64,000 bases of DNA from Poronia punctata. Taxonomy: Eukaryota; Ascomycota; Sordariomycetes; Xylariales; Xylariaceae. This document shows, one piece after another, positions 1 through 13,942 of the stretch. How positions within the stretch are numbered: the first letter of the stretch is position 1; every line of letters begins with the position of its first letter. The stretch lies in contig MU401459.1 of the NCBI GenBank assembly GCA_022579005.1, positions 433,884-497,883 on the forward strand, written 5' to 3'. The notes under the pieces were generated by a model. That model had not been told where the DNA came from. It worked only from the letters and a program-made list of their open reading frames with translations, and made no database searches. The position numbers and the translations under genes are program-made.

Positions 1-830
1 TTGAAGGCCATTCCACAATATCACTTTACCAAAACGGGATAAGAGAATAGTATTAAGGCGAATGAAGAATTCAAAGGTGTTGACCATGTTTATTTCCCCC
101 GAGTCAAAGCCCAAACGCGAAGCAGTCCCACTCTAGTCACAACCTAGCGTGTCTACTTAACCTAGGGCAGAAGTCAATCGCGATTTCAAATCGAGGGATC
201 GTCGCTCGAGCGGTCTAGGCCCGGCGTTTAATCCGTACAGTCGTGGCGGTGGGAGACGAGTAAGAAATAAAGGAAGCACGCAGAAGAGGGGGAAAGTCTG
301 GCATCTCTGTGCGTCTGATTCAGCTTAGTAGGCTGGCTTCAGCTAGCCAGATCGCTCGCGAGGTGGCCGAAGTAAAGAAACAGGACAAGCAGGAAAAGAA
401 AAAGAAAAAAAAGACAGGGCGGTACGTAGGTAGGTAGGGTGGGTAGCTAGCTGGGTAAGGTGGATTGTTGTTGCAACGGCCGTGATATGTTCAGTCATAA
501 CACAAGCATGCTTAAGAGATTGATAGAATGTAACAACTTCGTTGAAAAGACGGGACGAGGCAAGCAGTCAGGCAGCCAGGCAGTAAGGCAGTCGGTCGTG
601 CGGCTCATTGCGCGACGCGAAAAAAAAAAAAAAGACGTTGCAGAAAGAATATTCTACCGATGCTCGAAGCTGCTTGGTCAGAAGCATCCGGAATATTTCT
701 GTAAGACACGGGTAAGGGGTGCCGGCCGTCCGATGGGTTGATGGTCATGGCCCCTCGCTGATATGCGTATGCTGTGTAAGCGCTCGCATTCGCAGGTTTT
801 TGTCCGTCTACACCGGTTGAGCCCGATGGA

Positions 831-858
831 TATGGCATGGCATGGCATGGCATGGCGT
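831..858. repeat. ATGGC pentanucleotide repeat
   Basis: About five tandem copies of a 5-bp unit (ATGGC), the last one with a substitution. No gene is associated. Confidence 0.85.
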
Positions 859-2259
859 GGCCTGCATGGTATGACACAAAAAAAGACGAAAGCTTGTACA
901 GCAGTCAGTCTCAGTCAGCCATCCGCTATAAGGCAGACAGCACAGCACCTTTGATTCCAGGCAGGGCGCGTGTAATTGGCATGCTACCTGTTCCGGAACC
1001 AGATATGTTATTGCGACCCCCGGGCGAACACTACTCGGTTTGATTGGACAAGTCACCGCTGGATGGACCTTCTGCAACGTAACCGATTGATACAACAACG
1101 GGGACAAACTCAGATAGTCGAACACAGGCATGGGGAAAAGGCCAATGGCCGGGTTGGCACTGAATCGCCACCCCGTATGCTGGTAAGATTCATGTCAGAC
1201 ACGATATACGACGTGAGGTGATCCCAGCTCGGGACTTCTCAACTTCACTTTGAAACCTCAGCTTCCCGCGGGCCGGCTGGTGAGGCTTGACCTCGGCTCG
1301 TCCTCATCCGTCGACCTCTCCCTGTCCGTCTGTCTGGCTGGCTGTCCGTGCAGGTGCAGCAGTAGAGAGCTGTACGGCGTAGCAGGTGTATAAGCCCATA
1401 TATCCACCGTAATCAATCTGATACGACGGAAAGGTCCGTGCTGGCATGCGGCTCGAGGCAGAGTACGGAACCGAACGGGAAGCCAGCGTCGCCAAGTCCT
1501 CGGGAACAGATCGACAAGGTTAGACGGATAAGTAGTGTTGATACCAAATATGGAATCTTCTCGCCTTAGGAACGTGGGCCCCAGCTCCCAACTGTTAAAG
1601 TTGTCCAAAAGGGCGGGCGGGCGCGTAGATGGACATGTCTCTTGCCATGTCACCCCCTGTCACCCCCTGTCAGTTCTCGTTGTGGTAGGTATTACACATA
1701 GGTACTTACCATGGACTTGATTAGAGCCGGATTGTACGGCACAGTCCGGTTGGGACTTTCGGCCGTTGCCCGTCCGGCCTGCCGTCGTTGATTGGCTGTA
1801 CCTTTGTCGTAATTGATTTTAGGTGCGTATCCGAACCAGGAACGGGCAGTGAGTAAGCTGACCACCCCATCGGTACAAAGGTCGAACTAGTGCTCACTGC
1901 CGACCAACTGGGCCGAAAACGGAGTTTCCTGTCTTGTAAAAGTGGTCCCTTCATAGACGTCTGAACGACTTGGGACTGGGACGGGACTACGTGTTGATGC
2001 CGGGCATGAGGCCGCCATGGTGACCGACCATAGTAGGTAATCGGAACGTTCGTAAGAGCTGCAGAGTAGCGAGACAGATCCGACCATGTCACATCGAACT
2101 AGTGCCCGTCATCTGGCTGGCTGATTCTGTGCATTGGTTCGCGCGTCAAAAAATCCTAGCCCCATGATGAACATGTCACGAGATGCCTTGAGTAAGGCCC
2201 AAGCCGTTTTGGCAAGCATAAAATACCTACCACTTATAGAATAGGTTTGCAGGGTTTAT

Positions 2260-2303
2260 CGTACCGCATCGTACCGCATCGTACCGCACCGTACCGTACC
2301 GCA
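2260..2303. repeat. GTACCGCATC minisatellite
   Basis: Two exact 10-bp copies of GTACCGCATC, followed by a one-base variant and then shortened GTACC copies. It lies in gene-free DNA. Confidence 0.8.
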
Positions 2304-5300
2304 CTTCAGCGTCGCATCGCATCGCGCGCATAACATAACGTAGCGTGGGGTGATATGGATGGTATGGGTGGCAGGGATGGTATAGGGGGTGTAGGACGGG
2401 TGTGGCGTGGCGTCAGGCTGTTGTTCGTTGTATGCTACAATGGGGCATGAAGGGTTTCCGCAGTAGCAGTCCAACATATTGCGCAAGGCTGAACAGTTTC
2501 GGCCCTACGCTTGACGCTTGCCAGACAGACAAAGCCCGATTGGTAGTTAGTATGTCATTTCGTCGCACAGCATGCTGCAGACGACTCAGTCGAGCAGTTA
2601 ACCACCTATCGACGCCGTAAGAGCTCGAACTAGGTCTCACGATTCTGACGTAGTGCGGCGTAGGAGGTCTACGAATCGACTCGAGTCGGACCGCAGTCCG
2701 GCAAACGACCAGGCGAATCAAAAGTCGACCGCATCCCGAGATAGGTTCGGCTTCATGTAAGTGTTGCCTGATTGCGCCCTCGACAGGCTGTATCGTTGAT
2801 TTGCTGGTTTATTAATAATTATTCGATCCGTGCCTTTCCTTCCCCACGATTCCAATGCCGCTTGTTTAAGCGAGCTGCTTGGAGTGCGTGGATGAGCGAC
2901 AATACCCCATTTGGGCCGGCAGGAACCTAACCTAGATAAGCTCAGCTAACGTTTGAAAGGATTGTGATGATGCCAATCTGTTAAGCTGGGCAACGAACGG
3001 CGCCCAACCTATTCCAACTTGTCCCGATAAGGCGAGAAGGAAGGGCTCAACAACTTCGTCTCCCTAAAACAGAGAGGCGCGTCTGCCGAACCACCAGGCC
3101 TTCACCTGCCTCGCATAAGTGCTCGTTCGCTCGCTCGTTTGTTCATACGCCCGTTTGTCAAGGATTCGATGGTTCGTTCTCGGAAAGCATCGCAGCCGTA
3201 TATTGCCGGGGGGCGTGCGTGACGACACGAGCTCCAGTAGCTGCTCTTCCCCCATCGGACCTCTCTTGCGTCTTTTTCTGACGCCTGATGCAGTCCATGC
3301 CGCATACCTGCATGGCGTCTGCTTATCTGGGGTATCGGGCTAATTCATAATGTACTATAGCTTATGCAAGTAGGCAGCGAGGGTGCCTGCCATGTCATGC
3401 CAGCGGCTTCGTCCACGAGACTACAATGTCTGCAGCTGTAGACGTACCGGCCAGTGTTCTTCGGGTCCGGGGTGGATTTTTGAGCACACCACCGTGCACA
3501 CCGAGCCGCGAGGCTCGGGTCATACAGCTAACTTAGGTAAATGCGTATGCCGATGTACGTGTACGGGAAGGTATTGTGGTGGATAGATATGACAGTGAGT
3601 AGTACGTACTCAACCTACCACAAATATATGTAGACGATGCACTCCCTACACGTACATTGATGGACGACGAGTATTGGCTGTCTTCTATAGGGACACGTGA
3701 GGAAATCTGTCTGCTTGTTGGTCTGCCTGTTTGTTGATTTGTCTGCTTGCTTGTCTGCTTGGGATCGTCTACGTAAGCTGCTGGTGGCTGTGTTGGTTGA
3801 CCCGAACTTGCAATCCAATCTGCGTTGAACAGAATAGAGGATTTGATATTCAATTTCTAGGTCCAAGTAGGTATGGTTCCATGTCTCAAAGGGTAATGAT
3901 GCATTTCTTCGTTCCACGGATAATTCTTACTTGTACCTATTCATACATAAATCAATAAGTAGGTGCAGAAGGAAAGCGCTGTTCGAGTGCCCACATATAC
4001 CTACTCGTATGTACTATTGTCTTGCAAACATGTACTAGGTACCAGTACCTAGAATGATGTACTGTATGTCTGTATCAATTTGGATACATTAAGTAGGGTA
4101 ACAAGTACCCGGGTAACGTACTCGCCTACAAATGTATCCAGGTTTCTTAGGTAAGTACGAACGTGCATCCTTTAAGCCCTGACTGTCTGGGAAAGAAGCC
4201 AGGAAGCCAGGAGGGAACCTATTCCCATCGTTGTATCATGAGATCCCCGGTAGGAGGAGTTCGAATTTACCTGACCGTACCTACTGTACGTAGGTAGAAA
4301 TATAGGTATGCTGTTGGTTACCTAGGTAGGTATGGAGATAAACAGGTACTTCGGCACGTGGCGGCGTTGCCTGCGAGGAGGGTCCCAACCCCCAACCTGC
4401 ATTGCACCACAGGTTGGCGGCTATTGGTTGACTTGAGCTACCCCAAATTTCGCCCAGCTACGTATACGTACAAATGTCCTTGGCGGGTGAACAAGGGGAC
4501 AGCAGACATAGGTACTTCAGTTGTAATTAGATGGACACAGCACTAGAAAATAGATTATGTAGGTACTTACACAAGTAGCGGCCTACTTGTACGCCCGGTC
4601 TAGGTTTTGTTATCGTTCTGCCTTGCTCGAATGTTACCGTACCGAGTAAAAGATTGATAGGCTTGGCTTGATCATCCTCTTCGCCATTATAGTACGGAGG
4701 GGCTATCGCGTCACCTCATGTCGTCTTGGCAGTTTCTTTTTTCCTCCTTCTGTCGCGACCTTCTCTTTATGGGCAAATTGTTTATTGCGGTGACAATTCC
4801 GATATGGAAGGTTTTCTAGAACATGCCAAGGCTGCGGGCAAGGGAAATGAGGGAGGTTGTAACCGAATACGATACTATTGATGTTGTACAGTATGACAGT
4901 TTTCAGTTTTACAAGTCTTTGATGCGAGAAAGCCTACAGCTTACCTATGCAACCATTAGGGCTGGGAACAGATTTACAATATCGCTTTTTCCTTCTAGAA
5001 GGATTTCTTTTCTGCCTTTTCTGTCATCATCGGTTTTCTTTTGCCACTGCAAAGCATAGTACCACTTGTAGATGGCCTGTGTCTACGCAGGTACATATTA
5101 TGTACCTTATATAGGTACCTGATAGGTGTACAGAGAGGCTCTACATACATACCTACCTTAGTCCTTGGTTGAGCAAAGGTAACAAATATAGGAATCCTGC
5201 AGCTGACATTAATCTAGGATGATTATATAAACGAGAACTTCAAGGTAAAGCCTTATCGTCATGTATGCGTGCATGTGTGTAATTGAGAATCCTCATCAGC

Positions 5301-7096
5301 ATATTTAGTTGCAGTTGTGCTTATAGGAACATACTATTTTGAAAATATCGCGGTGCTCAGCGTCCTATTGAGGATTTTGGCCATGATCTTGACGCAGCAA
5401 TTTGGGTCAACCATGCAGAAGCTTATTAAGCTACAGACTGTTGATATGTAACAGTGTAGTTTAAACCAACCCCGTGATCTATCTGCCAGGTGGAGTACCT
5501 ACAGAGCAGATGGCCGTGTAGGTATACCGACCCTTGTCCCGACAGATGCCTACTAGGTAGTACGTTATGGAGCTAGCCTACGTATATACTTAATATTCCT
5601 CCTACCTTATACTTTTAACACATTGCATGTACGTGTAGCAAATGCCACCACGACTTTGTCGCCTTGGGTACATGGTTGACCATGTCCCTTTACTAAGTAC
5701 CTATTACCAAAATACCAGGGTCGCTACCTTGCTTGCAGCACATCAGCAAGGGTTATTTACAGTACCTCGTAAGTACTCTTTGCATGCGGCGCATTTTGTA
5801 TCACAATCTTGGTCATGTGAACAACATCATCAGGCTCGAGGCCTGATCTTCTTTTTTAGCTCACCGCTTTATACATTTCACTTCTCAACCCGACGGTGGA
5901 GTCTATTCAGTATCTATACCATGACTCCTCCCCTCCGTCCAATTGTCCGGTACCGGTATGCGGAAACAACAAATATGTGTAACGTACCGTGCTCGCAACC
6001 CTACTTGTCAACAGCACCTCCCCGGATGTCAACCATCTGATGCTACTGCTGCTGCTACCTACGAGTAATTGCACGCGCACGACGCGTTTGTCTTGGTAAA
6101 AGTTGTTTACCTCTGGGAATTCCGGTTGCTTGGGTCACCTACCGGGAGTAGAAGGATTTCGGTTCTATCTGCTTGGGCCAAACTTAGCGCCGGCTTTATC
6201 TTGGTTATATTTGTTTCTTTTGTGAGGGTTTCCAGGAAGGGGCGGGGGATGTGATAGATCAGGTTCCCCATCAGGTAGGTACAGGTGAAAATTTGTTCCT
6301 CTCCTATTTTATCTGATATTGACAGATTTTTTTTCTTCGCACCTGTCCTTGTCCACCAATTGGCTTTTTTTCCCGCGTCATGCCTTCGATATCAACATAA
6401 GAAAGATTGAGATCAAGCGCCACACCCGCCCATTTACAACATGCCCCTTTTACCCATCGTACCAGAATAAGTCACCAGTGGTGGAGCATTAGCGGCACTA
6501 AAACCGGGGAACAATTTCAGTGGGCGGGATGCAGCCATTCGGAATTCTTGCCAGCATTTGGCGTGGCTTGGCTGATTTTGATCTAGTTCGCAAAGCCGGG
6601 AGACCTGGTGAGGAGAGACGTTTTGACGTTCCATAGGTCCAATTTCACCGACCGAACAGGAACCTACCACCCTACGTGTCAACGTGGATAATGTCGGATG
6701 AAAAAACGTGCGCTGAAGACCGGGGGGGCAGTGAGATGTCAAAGCTGCACAATCTAGGACTTCTCATCCTGAATTGTGGTCAAAGACTGACAGGATATGG
6801 TGATATATCACCATACATAAGAGATTAAGTAAACTTTATCCAAGTTACTGAGAAAATCCATACATCTCGAACGTAAGATGCGTCTGTTGCGTAGTTTATG
6901 CAATGCGATAAAAAGAGATTTTTGCAAACTCAAAAGGGGTTGATGATGTCACTTCAGGATATGAAAGACGTTTTGGTAGGGCGCGGGATACCAATTATAA
7001 AATCATTTGCTTGTTGACCAGGTTCGTAGTAGTAGTGGAGTGGCAGGTAGGTGTCCAATTATATTTAGCTGTAGAATGTTTTCCTCTATTGACTCT

Positions 7097-7192
7097 GGGG
7101 GGGGGGGGGGGGGGGCGGGGGGGGGGGGGGGGGGGGGGGGGGGGGCGCGGGGGGGGGGCGGGGGGGGGGGGGGGGGGGCCCGCCCCCCCCCC
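7097..7192. repeat. Long poly-G tract followed by poly-C
   Basis: The tract is almost pure G from 7097 to 7178, with single C interruptions at 7116, 7146, 7148 and 7159. It is followed directly by a C run from 7179 to 7192 interrupted by one G. Together with the nearby gap it is most simply a sequencing or assembly problem area. A real G-quadruplex-prone tract is also possible. Glycine/proline-rich open frames across it are by-products of composition. Confidence 0.9.
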
Positions 7193-7210
7193 ACAGGACA
7201 AGTCGAGGGG

Positions 7211-7220
7211 NNNNNNNNNN
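7211..7220. other. Assembly gap (10 N)
   Basis: Ten undetermined bases sit between the G/C homopolymers and a T-rich stretch. Ten N is a common conventional gap size, so the true distance across the gap is unknown. Confidence 0.98.
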
Positions 7221-7330
7221 TTTGTTTTTTTACCTTGTGCGTTTTTTTTTTGGTTTGGCCTTTTTGTTTTCATTTTTATTTTTGTGTTTAATTTTTTGTT
7301 TTTTGGCCTTTCCCCCCCCCCCCCCCCCCC
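7221..7330. repeat. T-rich stretch ending in a C19 tract
   Basis: Positions 7221-7311 are strongly T-rich with only a few other bases, and 7312-7330 is an uninterrupted C run. It continues the low-complexity zone around the gap, and base calls may be unreliable. Confidence 0.85.
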
Positions 7331-10300
7331 GGTGCCTGACAACATTTACCCCTCCTCGCACGATAAGAAAATCAGGTCCGCCAGGTTGAACCGATGGAAG
7401 CCAGACCGTGGAAGTTCCTTGCACCTGACATGGCCAAGAGGGTAGGAGGGGAAGGGAATATTTTCTGCTCTGGTGGCTGACGATCCCATTGTGCGGGACG
7501 ACACCCATCTTGTCGGCTAGTGTCCTTGGGAGCTGCACAACATATCTTCAGGGATATATAGATGAGAATAGGGTAATCTTAGATCGTCGGCGCGATAGAG
7601 CTGGATGTCTGGTCTGACCGCAGCGGATTACTGACATATGCATCGTTATCTGTCGGGTCAAAAAATCCTTCCCACACTTTGTGCAGATGGGTACAGTACA
7701 TAAGGTTAGGTAGATTTGAGGGACAGAGCTTGCATTAGGCATTCACTAGATAGCGATCCTGTAAATTACTTACACATCACACTTTGAACAATTTCGATCT
7801 GGTGCTGGGCATGAAGATTGGGCTGCCAGCCTATACGAGACCAGCAAGGTCAGATGATCACAGGTACATGCGCCTGGAAATTAGTATATCTTCCAGAAGA
7901 AATTAAAACAGGGTTGAAAACTACCAAAGTAGCCAATGATCTTGTACATGTAGGTAGGTTAGGTAGATGGTTGTATAGCTACAGTATAAGACCGCATAGG
8001 ATACGCAGAGTGTCAGTACCTCATATACCAAGCCACAAGTGTAGAAGGGGGGATTAGTGGTAAGGGGCAAAGAGCCCACTAACAGGCGTTAACGAGCTTC
8101 GTAACCACATTGAGTTGGAGAATGGCTCGATCCCAACTGACTAGATGCCATAGTGCGATCTAGAACACGTTGATGATCTTCATAGAAAGTGGTGAAATTA
8201 AGAGAAAAAGTTTTCAAAAATTTGTGCAGTAGGCGTCATCTTTTTCGTACACGTATTCCATACCTAGGTTGGCAAACATTACGATTTTCAAATGTTTGAT
8301 GCCTCAGGATTACCTTGTCATTGCTGTCCCAACTATTTGTCTTAGTTTGCGGCTAGGACCTGGTGCTATTAAACAAGATTGATTATAGACTGGTAGGGCC
8401 GTGAGGTTTTTGTGCGACCGAGGTGACACAGTCTATATCAACATGCATACGGTGTCATCCGGGAGGCATCCGGCACTCCACTTCGGAGCACCAGTTGGAT
8501 GGTTCAAGACTCTCCAACTTAAAGGCCTTTTCCTTTCCCTTGCTGATTCACAACAGCAAAACGCAGGGTCTTTGGGGCCTGGGCTGCTGCTGCTGCGCTG
8601 CAGGTAGGTGCTGCATCTACAATGACAACTCGACGGTTTAATACAGATATGTACTACAAGAAACGAGGACTATCAAATTGTGATTAAATGACCAGAATGA
8701 GATAATAGACCAAATCCTGCAAGCACTGCGCTGGGTATTTCAGAAAATATAAGAGTCCATGCCTATAGTTTATGCTTTTAACGTATGGTTACACACTAAC
8801 CTAGCCTAGTAGCCTTGGGAAATATAACCTACCTTAGGTTAGTGGTATGTACCTACATAAGCTGAGGTGTTGCAAATTCAACTTCTTACACACGCAAGTA
8901 CACAATGGATAAACCACACAATATTTCTTACAAATAATATTGCTTACATATCCTAGGATAACCAAAGCATTGAATGTCCGCAGTTTATCCTTATGAGAAT
9001 GACGGTCTGCTCTTGTATGAGTACTACCTTAATTGATGTTTCAGAAAATTTCTTAAATGGCTGACCGCTGGCCGACAAAGCACCGGCCCGAGACGGTCCT
9101 AGCCAACCAGTCCGTCGTTTTTAACTTGGGTGGTGTTGGCATCATCCAGTGTCCTGCAAGTGCCATGTGAGCAGTCCACCTATCCACTTGTTGATGGTTC
9201 CTGACCGGATGCGATCCGCGACGCCAGGCAGGCGCCGCGTTTCATTAACGCAGGCCGGTGTTTTCTTGACACTTGCCATTTGGTCCAATGACTTACCTTA
9301 ACTTCTAGAAGCACCATGTGCTAGGGAAGGAGGTGAAACAGCAAGGACCCGAAGAAGGGGGAGATGTATAATGTGGGCATACCAACTATGGCAGTAAAAT
9401 GCGGGAGAGCATGGTGTTAGTGCCGATAGCTCAAGATAGGACCCAGCTGTCTACCGGGACCATTTTCTGACTAGATAGAGATACCTACATGCAGTAAGTC
9501 GATGCCCATGTCGTACGTAATATGTAATCAAAGACCAGCCTATAACAACACATAATGTTTATGTAGATGCTACCGAGCCTAGTGTACCCAGATCGGATAA
9601 AACAAGCATCGGTTTGCGAACCCGTCTCTATTTAACTACGTCACGCAAACACCCGTTTCCATATCATTATGATTTACAGGCCAACATCCTTCTGATATAA
9701 TTCTCAACTTGGCTCGGTCAGCCACTTGTTGCAAACAACCAACCTAAATCTATGTGCCTGGTCGCCATCACGTCACATACACGTCCATGTATGGGTTTGT
9801 GACTAGGACCACTCCAAGTATTCTCTAATCAACCTAAAAAGAAAGAAAAATTGTATGTGTTTTGGAATTGAACAGGTAGAGAGAGACCGCATCTACAAGA
9901 ATAGAAGTCCGAATTATGGACCATGCTAGCAAGGGCGGACTTATTCATGTTCAGCTGATATCATACATGTAAGAGAGGAAGGGGCGACAGACTAAAAGAC
10001 GCAAAGCCCCTGATAATTACAAAGCTCGAGACGAGGTGGGGTTGAATTGTAGCTTATGTCGAGGTGGGGGAGGATTCACCAGAGTATCAATTGCAAGGCT
10101 ACCATCTTCCAAAGCTAGGCGAAAGACGATCGCTGCAGGCGGCGGATCTATCGGACTGTGAGTCCGATGTCGTGATTGTGCAACAACCCAACGCATTCCG
10201 AGTATTCTATACCTATTTCAAGTAGAGATTTATAGGGGATGATACGGTACCTACTCGTACGTGTTTGCTAGAAAGCTTTAACCCTGATTACCGACATGTC

Positions 10301-11425
10301 ATGATAAGCTTATCATGCTTGTTCGGGGCATGTTCCTGGGGTTGGCCGAGCCTACACGTGTACAGTAGGCACAAATGCATAGTCTACCGACTCTCTCAAC
10401 CTTAAATGCATCATCGTCGCATCTCATCACCGTACATACATATTTACACATACACATACAAATACATAGACATAGAACATCATACACGTGTGGGCAATCT
10501 ATCTGACAACAATGAACGAACATGAGTAATGATACAAGCAATAAACTGGGGCGAGTAACCGGTCGGGCTCCTACATTACTTGCCTAACAAGCAAAAACAG
10601 GTGTTGACCGGGTGCAGCTGGTCTATCACTTCGCCGCAGCGGAGTGTAGCAGCTGAAGATGAAGAAAACTAGGAGGCTACAAGGGAGGTGCCTAGAAGGA
10701 CATAAGTGGAATGATAGGATGAGAATGGAACGAGGCTAACTACATGTACCGGTCTATTCCACCTAACCTAACTCCTTGTCTGTTGTTGCCATTTTCCACG
10801 GCAGCCGCGGTATGAAAACGAAGGTACATGTAGGCAGGTACCTAGTCGCCTTGGTGTTATGCAGTGTAGCTTCCAACAGACCTTGTCTGGCTTCCGACAA
10901 CCCACCGTCTTCAAGGATCGGGAATGACCTTTGAGCTGCCGACGCCCGACTTGGCCGACAGAGAACAACGACTTAGCCACAACAAACAGCAGTAACAACA
11001 ACAATGAGAACGGCGGCCACCGCGGCTGTGTATCTAGTGCGCCTGTTGGCCGTGGTACGTACTGCATAGGCAATTTAATAATGACAAGTGTATAAACCCC
11101 GCTCCAGGGGGGGAAAGCGTACAACAAACCTACTGAAAGTATAGGGTAATAGGTAGATGACGGGATTTGGGTTTGAGATTTCCCAGTGCTGTGGATTGAG
11201 CCTTGCAGCACATCATATTTCAACGATGCCTAATGCGCTGCAGCAACAGGCTATTATCGGGTAGGCGACTGCACGAGGCTTGGCGATGTCCTTCTGCACA
11301 ATATGCGTCATGGTGGACTGCCGTCCCAGCGCTCCGGGTCTGTCAAGCCCAGCTTAATCCCGTATCCATATCCCTCCGCAAACGACGGTCCAATCCTACG
11401 TCCCAGCCTTGTTCCTTCTTGCTCT

Positions 11426-11442
11426 CCCCCCCCCCCCCCCCC
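11426..11442. repeat. C17 homopolymer
   Basis: Uninterrupted run of seventeen C in gene-free DNA. No function is inferred. Confidence 0.95.
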
Positions 11443-12599
11443 GGTGCTGGTTGCTACCTACCGTGTTGTACTAAGTTCGCGCGCGTGGGGCTTGATTGCG
11501 GCCGCGCCTTGTCGTTGGTCAACGTTGTTGGCCAAGGTCGTCTGTCTGTTAAGCCTTCTGAGGTACACCGGTATCTACAGTAGGCTGTCTACAGATACCC
11601 AAGTAGGCAGGAACGAGCATCTACTCATGCATGGAGGCACACATCTGGCACATCTTCGAGAGCGTTATGACCAAGGGAGGAGGGGTGATCAAGAACAAGG
11701 CAGCAAGGGGTGGGAAACATAGCAGGCCGTACGTAGGTCGATCTTCTTCGTTACTTACTCGTACCCATGGGCCATCAGCAAGTGCGCATAATCCTCTCAC
11801 CGCTTGACTGACCGGCGCCTTCCAGTTGTCCGTTATTATTAGTCGACTACCTAGTAGGGGCTTTGGAAACACTCCGCTTGACTGCTGGGCGGGATCCACC
11901 ACTCAGCTTTCACGATTCTGCACCACTGCCAATGAACTGTCGACGAGATACCTATGCTCCGACATGACCGGCTGACTATTCGAACTTGTCCGCGGGGGGA
12001 AGACGGCCGAAGAGCAGTTTTTGGGGAGTCGTGGAAATACCTAGTAAAAATCGAGGAAATGATGAGAAATTCGGAGACATATTGTTTGCTTTTCCCTCTT
12101 CACTTTCCGTCTTCTTAGATTAGCTTCTTGTCAAATATGCAGGGCGTCATTTCTGCTCTGGCCCACGATCAGTCTCATAATGCTTACGAGTAGGTCTTTA
12201 AAGAATTTAGGGCTATCCAGGGGTGTAACAAGGGGAGGAGGGGAGGGCCTGGGCGTTGTTGCGGCTAGGCACTTAGACTACCTTAGTGCTGGTTAAAGTA
12301 GGTAATGCTAGCGGGGGTTTCGTGGTACGTGTAAGTACGTGTCAGGTAAGCGGAAGGTAGAGAAAGTACCTGGCGTTGGTAAATCAGGTACTTACCCTAC
12401 TCATTTTAGGTCGGTACCTCTTTTGTAGGCGCTTAGGTAGAACTACCTTGCTTGTATACATGATGTTTTGACGGTGCTGTAGGTAGGTAGACCTACTTTA
12501 GTTATTGCGGACCCACGCAGCGTCCATTGCCGGTATTGCACCAACGATGTGCCCAAAAGATGCTAGCCGGTCTCACTGTGACCCCCTGGTCGACCCGAC

Positions 12600-12725
12600 A
12601 GCAATCCCAAGTCCCGACTTCTCACCCCCAGGCCCCAAAAATGACCCCAGTCCAAGTGCCCCCAAATCTCAAGTCTCTTGGAAATTCCCAAGTCTCCCCA
12701 AGTGCCAAATCCCCATCCCTTATCC
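12600..12725. repeat. Degenerate CCCAAGT-type repeat
   Basis: CCCAAGT and near variants recur irregularly through this C/A-rich stretch, for example CCCAAGTCCC, CCAAGTGCC and CCCAAGTCTC. The strand asymmetry is strong (very few G). It looks like a decayed short tandem repeat. The open frames through it are proline/serine-rich by-products. Confidence 0.6.
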
Positions 12726-13942
12726 CTAACTAATCCTGGCAAGTAGTTAAGAGGTAACTGACTATAGTTTATTCTAAGTGCCAAAAGCCGCGTGAAGGAT
12801 TTTGCTCTGTGTAGTGCGTGGTACGAACGCTCGTACTGTGGTTCTCATCATACCTTTAGACATGGGTTAGATAGCGTTTTATCTGTCTCCTGTAAGCCCT
12901 GAACGGAAGCTTCAGGATTTTTATTTATCTGAATTTTTTAAATTATTAGATATTATTATTACTGCTATTGCTGTTAGTGTTGCTGGAACTTCGGCATCCC
13001 AATTTCCATTTCCCATCTTCCAATCCCCTTCCCCCTCGGTGCCCCTTCCCTCTCTAGTCGCCCATGTACTTCCCGCGCTGTATGCTGTATGTGTACCTTG
13101 TCATCATGGCATGGCTTCTTGGGTTCCACCGTGAGTCCACTTCTGGGCTTCCATGGTGGCATGGTATGGTACGGTATGTAATCTGTGCCCACGAAGCTGG
13201 GACTTGGACGGCTCCATATGTAGGTACATACATCCCTTTGAGCATCGCCATGTTACCATGTTTGCCATGTTACACCTGGCATGGTCGACCGTTGGGGGGG
13301 ATCTTCTATTGTACTCCCACTTGGGCCTGAATCTCGCCCTACACTAGGTTGTCATAGACGGCGCTTGTCACCGCCGCTTGGGTCGAATATTAAAATAACC
13401 TTAATATCCGTAGCTCGCCCGTCATGGATGAGACTCGTTTACACTCCTGTCAGCTCCCTTGGCTTCCCGACTATCATATGCTCTTCTCAGTACACTTCCG
13501 GTATATTCCCACCACCCTCCCAGCATATTCCCAGCACCTCCTAGTACGCTCCCAGGATCCTGTCCTGTCGTCGATATTAAGCCATTCTCATAACGGACAC
13601 TATTCCTCCCCGTGCCAAGCTAGGTTTTCAGTATCGATCTTCGGCATCTCTTCATCTTACCTCATCCTGCCGCCTGCCCTCCCATTTACTAACAGGGGCA
13701 TTGCTCACCCTGCCTCGTTGACTTCTGGTCTTCTCCCCATCCCGGCCTTCATATAAACAGCTTCCCGGGGTTGCGGCCTTTTTCTTCTTCTTCAAAGGAT
13801 CTGTGCTTTCTCATCCTCTCCCACCAGGACACAGCTCCACCATCGACTGTCGACTAGACTACCATACACGATAGCATCACATCTTAACAAACACTCGAAG
13901 CCTCATATGTGGTGGGCGGCTATCGACGCCTAGGTCATCACG

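Larger units (their letters stand above)
1..7096. other. Gene-free region, left part
   Basis: I see no supportable gene here. Open frames are short (at most about 130 codons), occur on both strands, and show no recognisable domain or splice-linked partner. The stretch holds an A tract (620-633), an ATGGC repeat, a GTACCGCATC-type repeat and many TACCTA/TAGGTA words, mainly from 3500 to 5600. It reads like accessory or intergenic DNA of a filamentous fungus. A short spliced gene or a non-coding RNA could be missed. Confidence 0.6.
7331..13942. other. Gene-free region, right part, and MFS promoter
   Basis: No supportable gene. Short open frames are scattered on both strands without domains. 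Notable items are a C17 run at 11426-11442 and a degenerate CCCAAGT-like repeat near 12600-12725. A pyrimidine-rich stretch at about 13480-13740 ends in an AT-rich ATATAAAC element near 13750. The last two, about 190 bp upstream of the MFS start, probably belong to its promoter and 5' leader (inference). Confidence 0.55.

Noticed and set aside
5642..6040. 132-codon open frame on the plus strand
   Set aside because: No domain, unbalanced composition, and no splice partner or conserved motif.
7003..7445. Gly/Pro-rich open frames over the homopolymers
   Set aside because: They arise from poly-G and poly-C, contain undetermined residues at the gap and have no domain.
10768..11223. 151-codon open frame on the minus strand
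   Set aside because: No recognisable content; hydrophobic stretch comes from a CAA/CAG-type run on the other strand.
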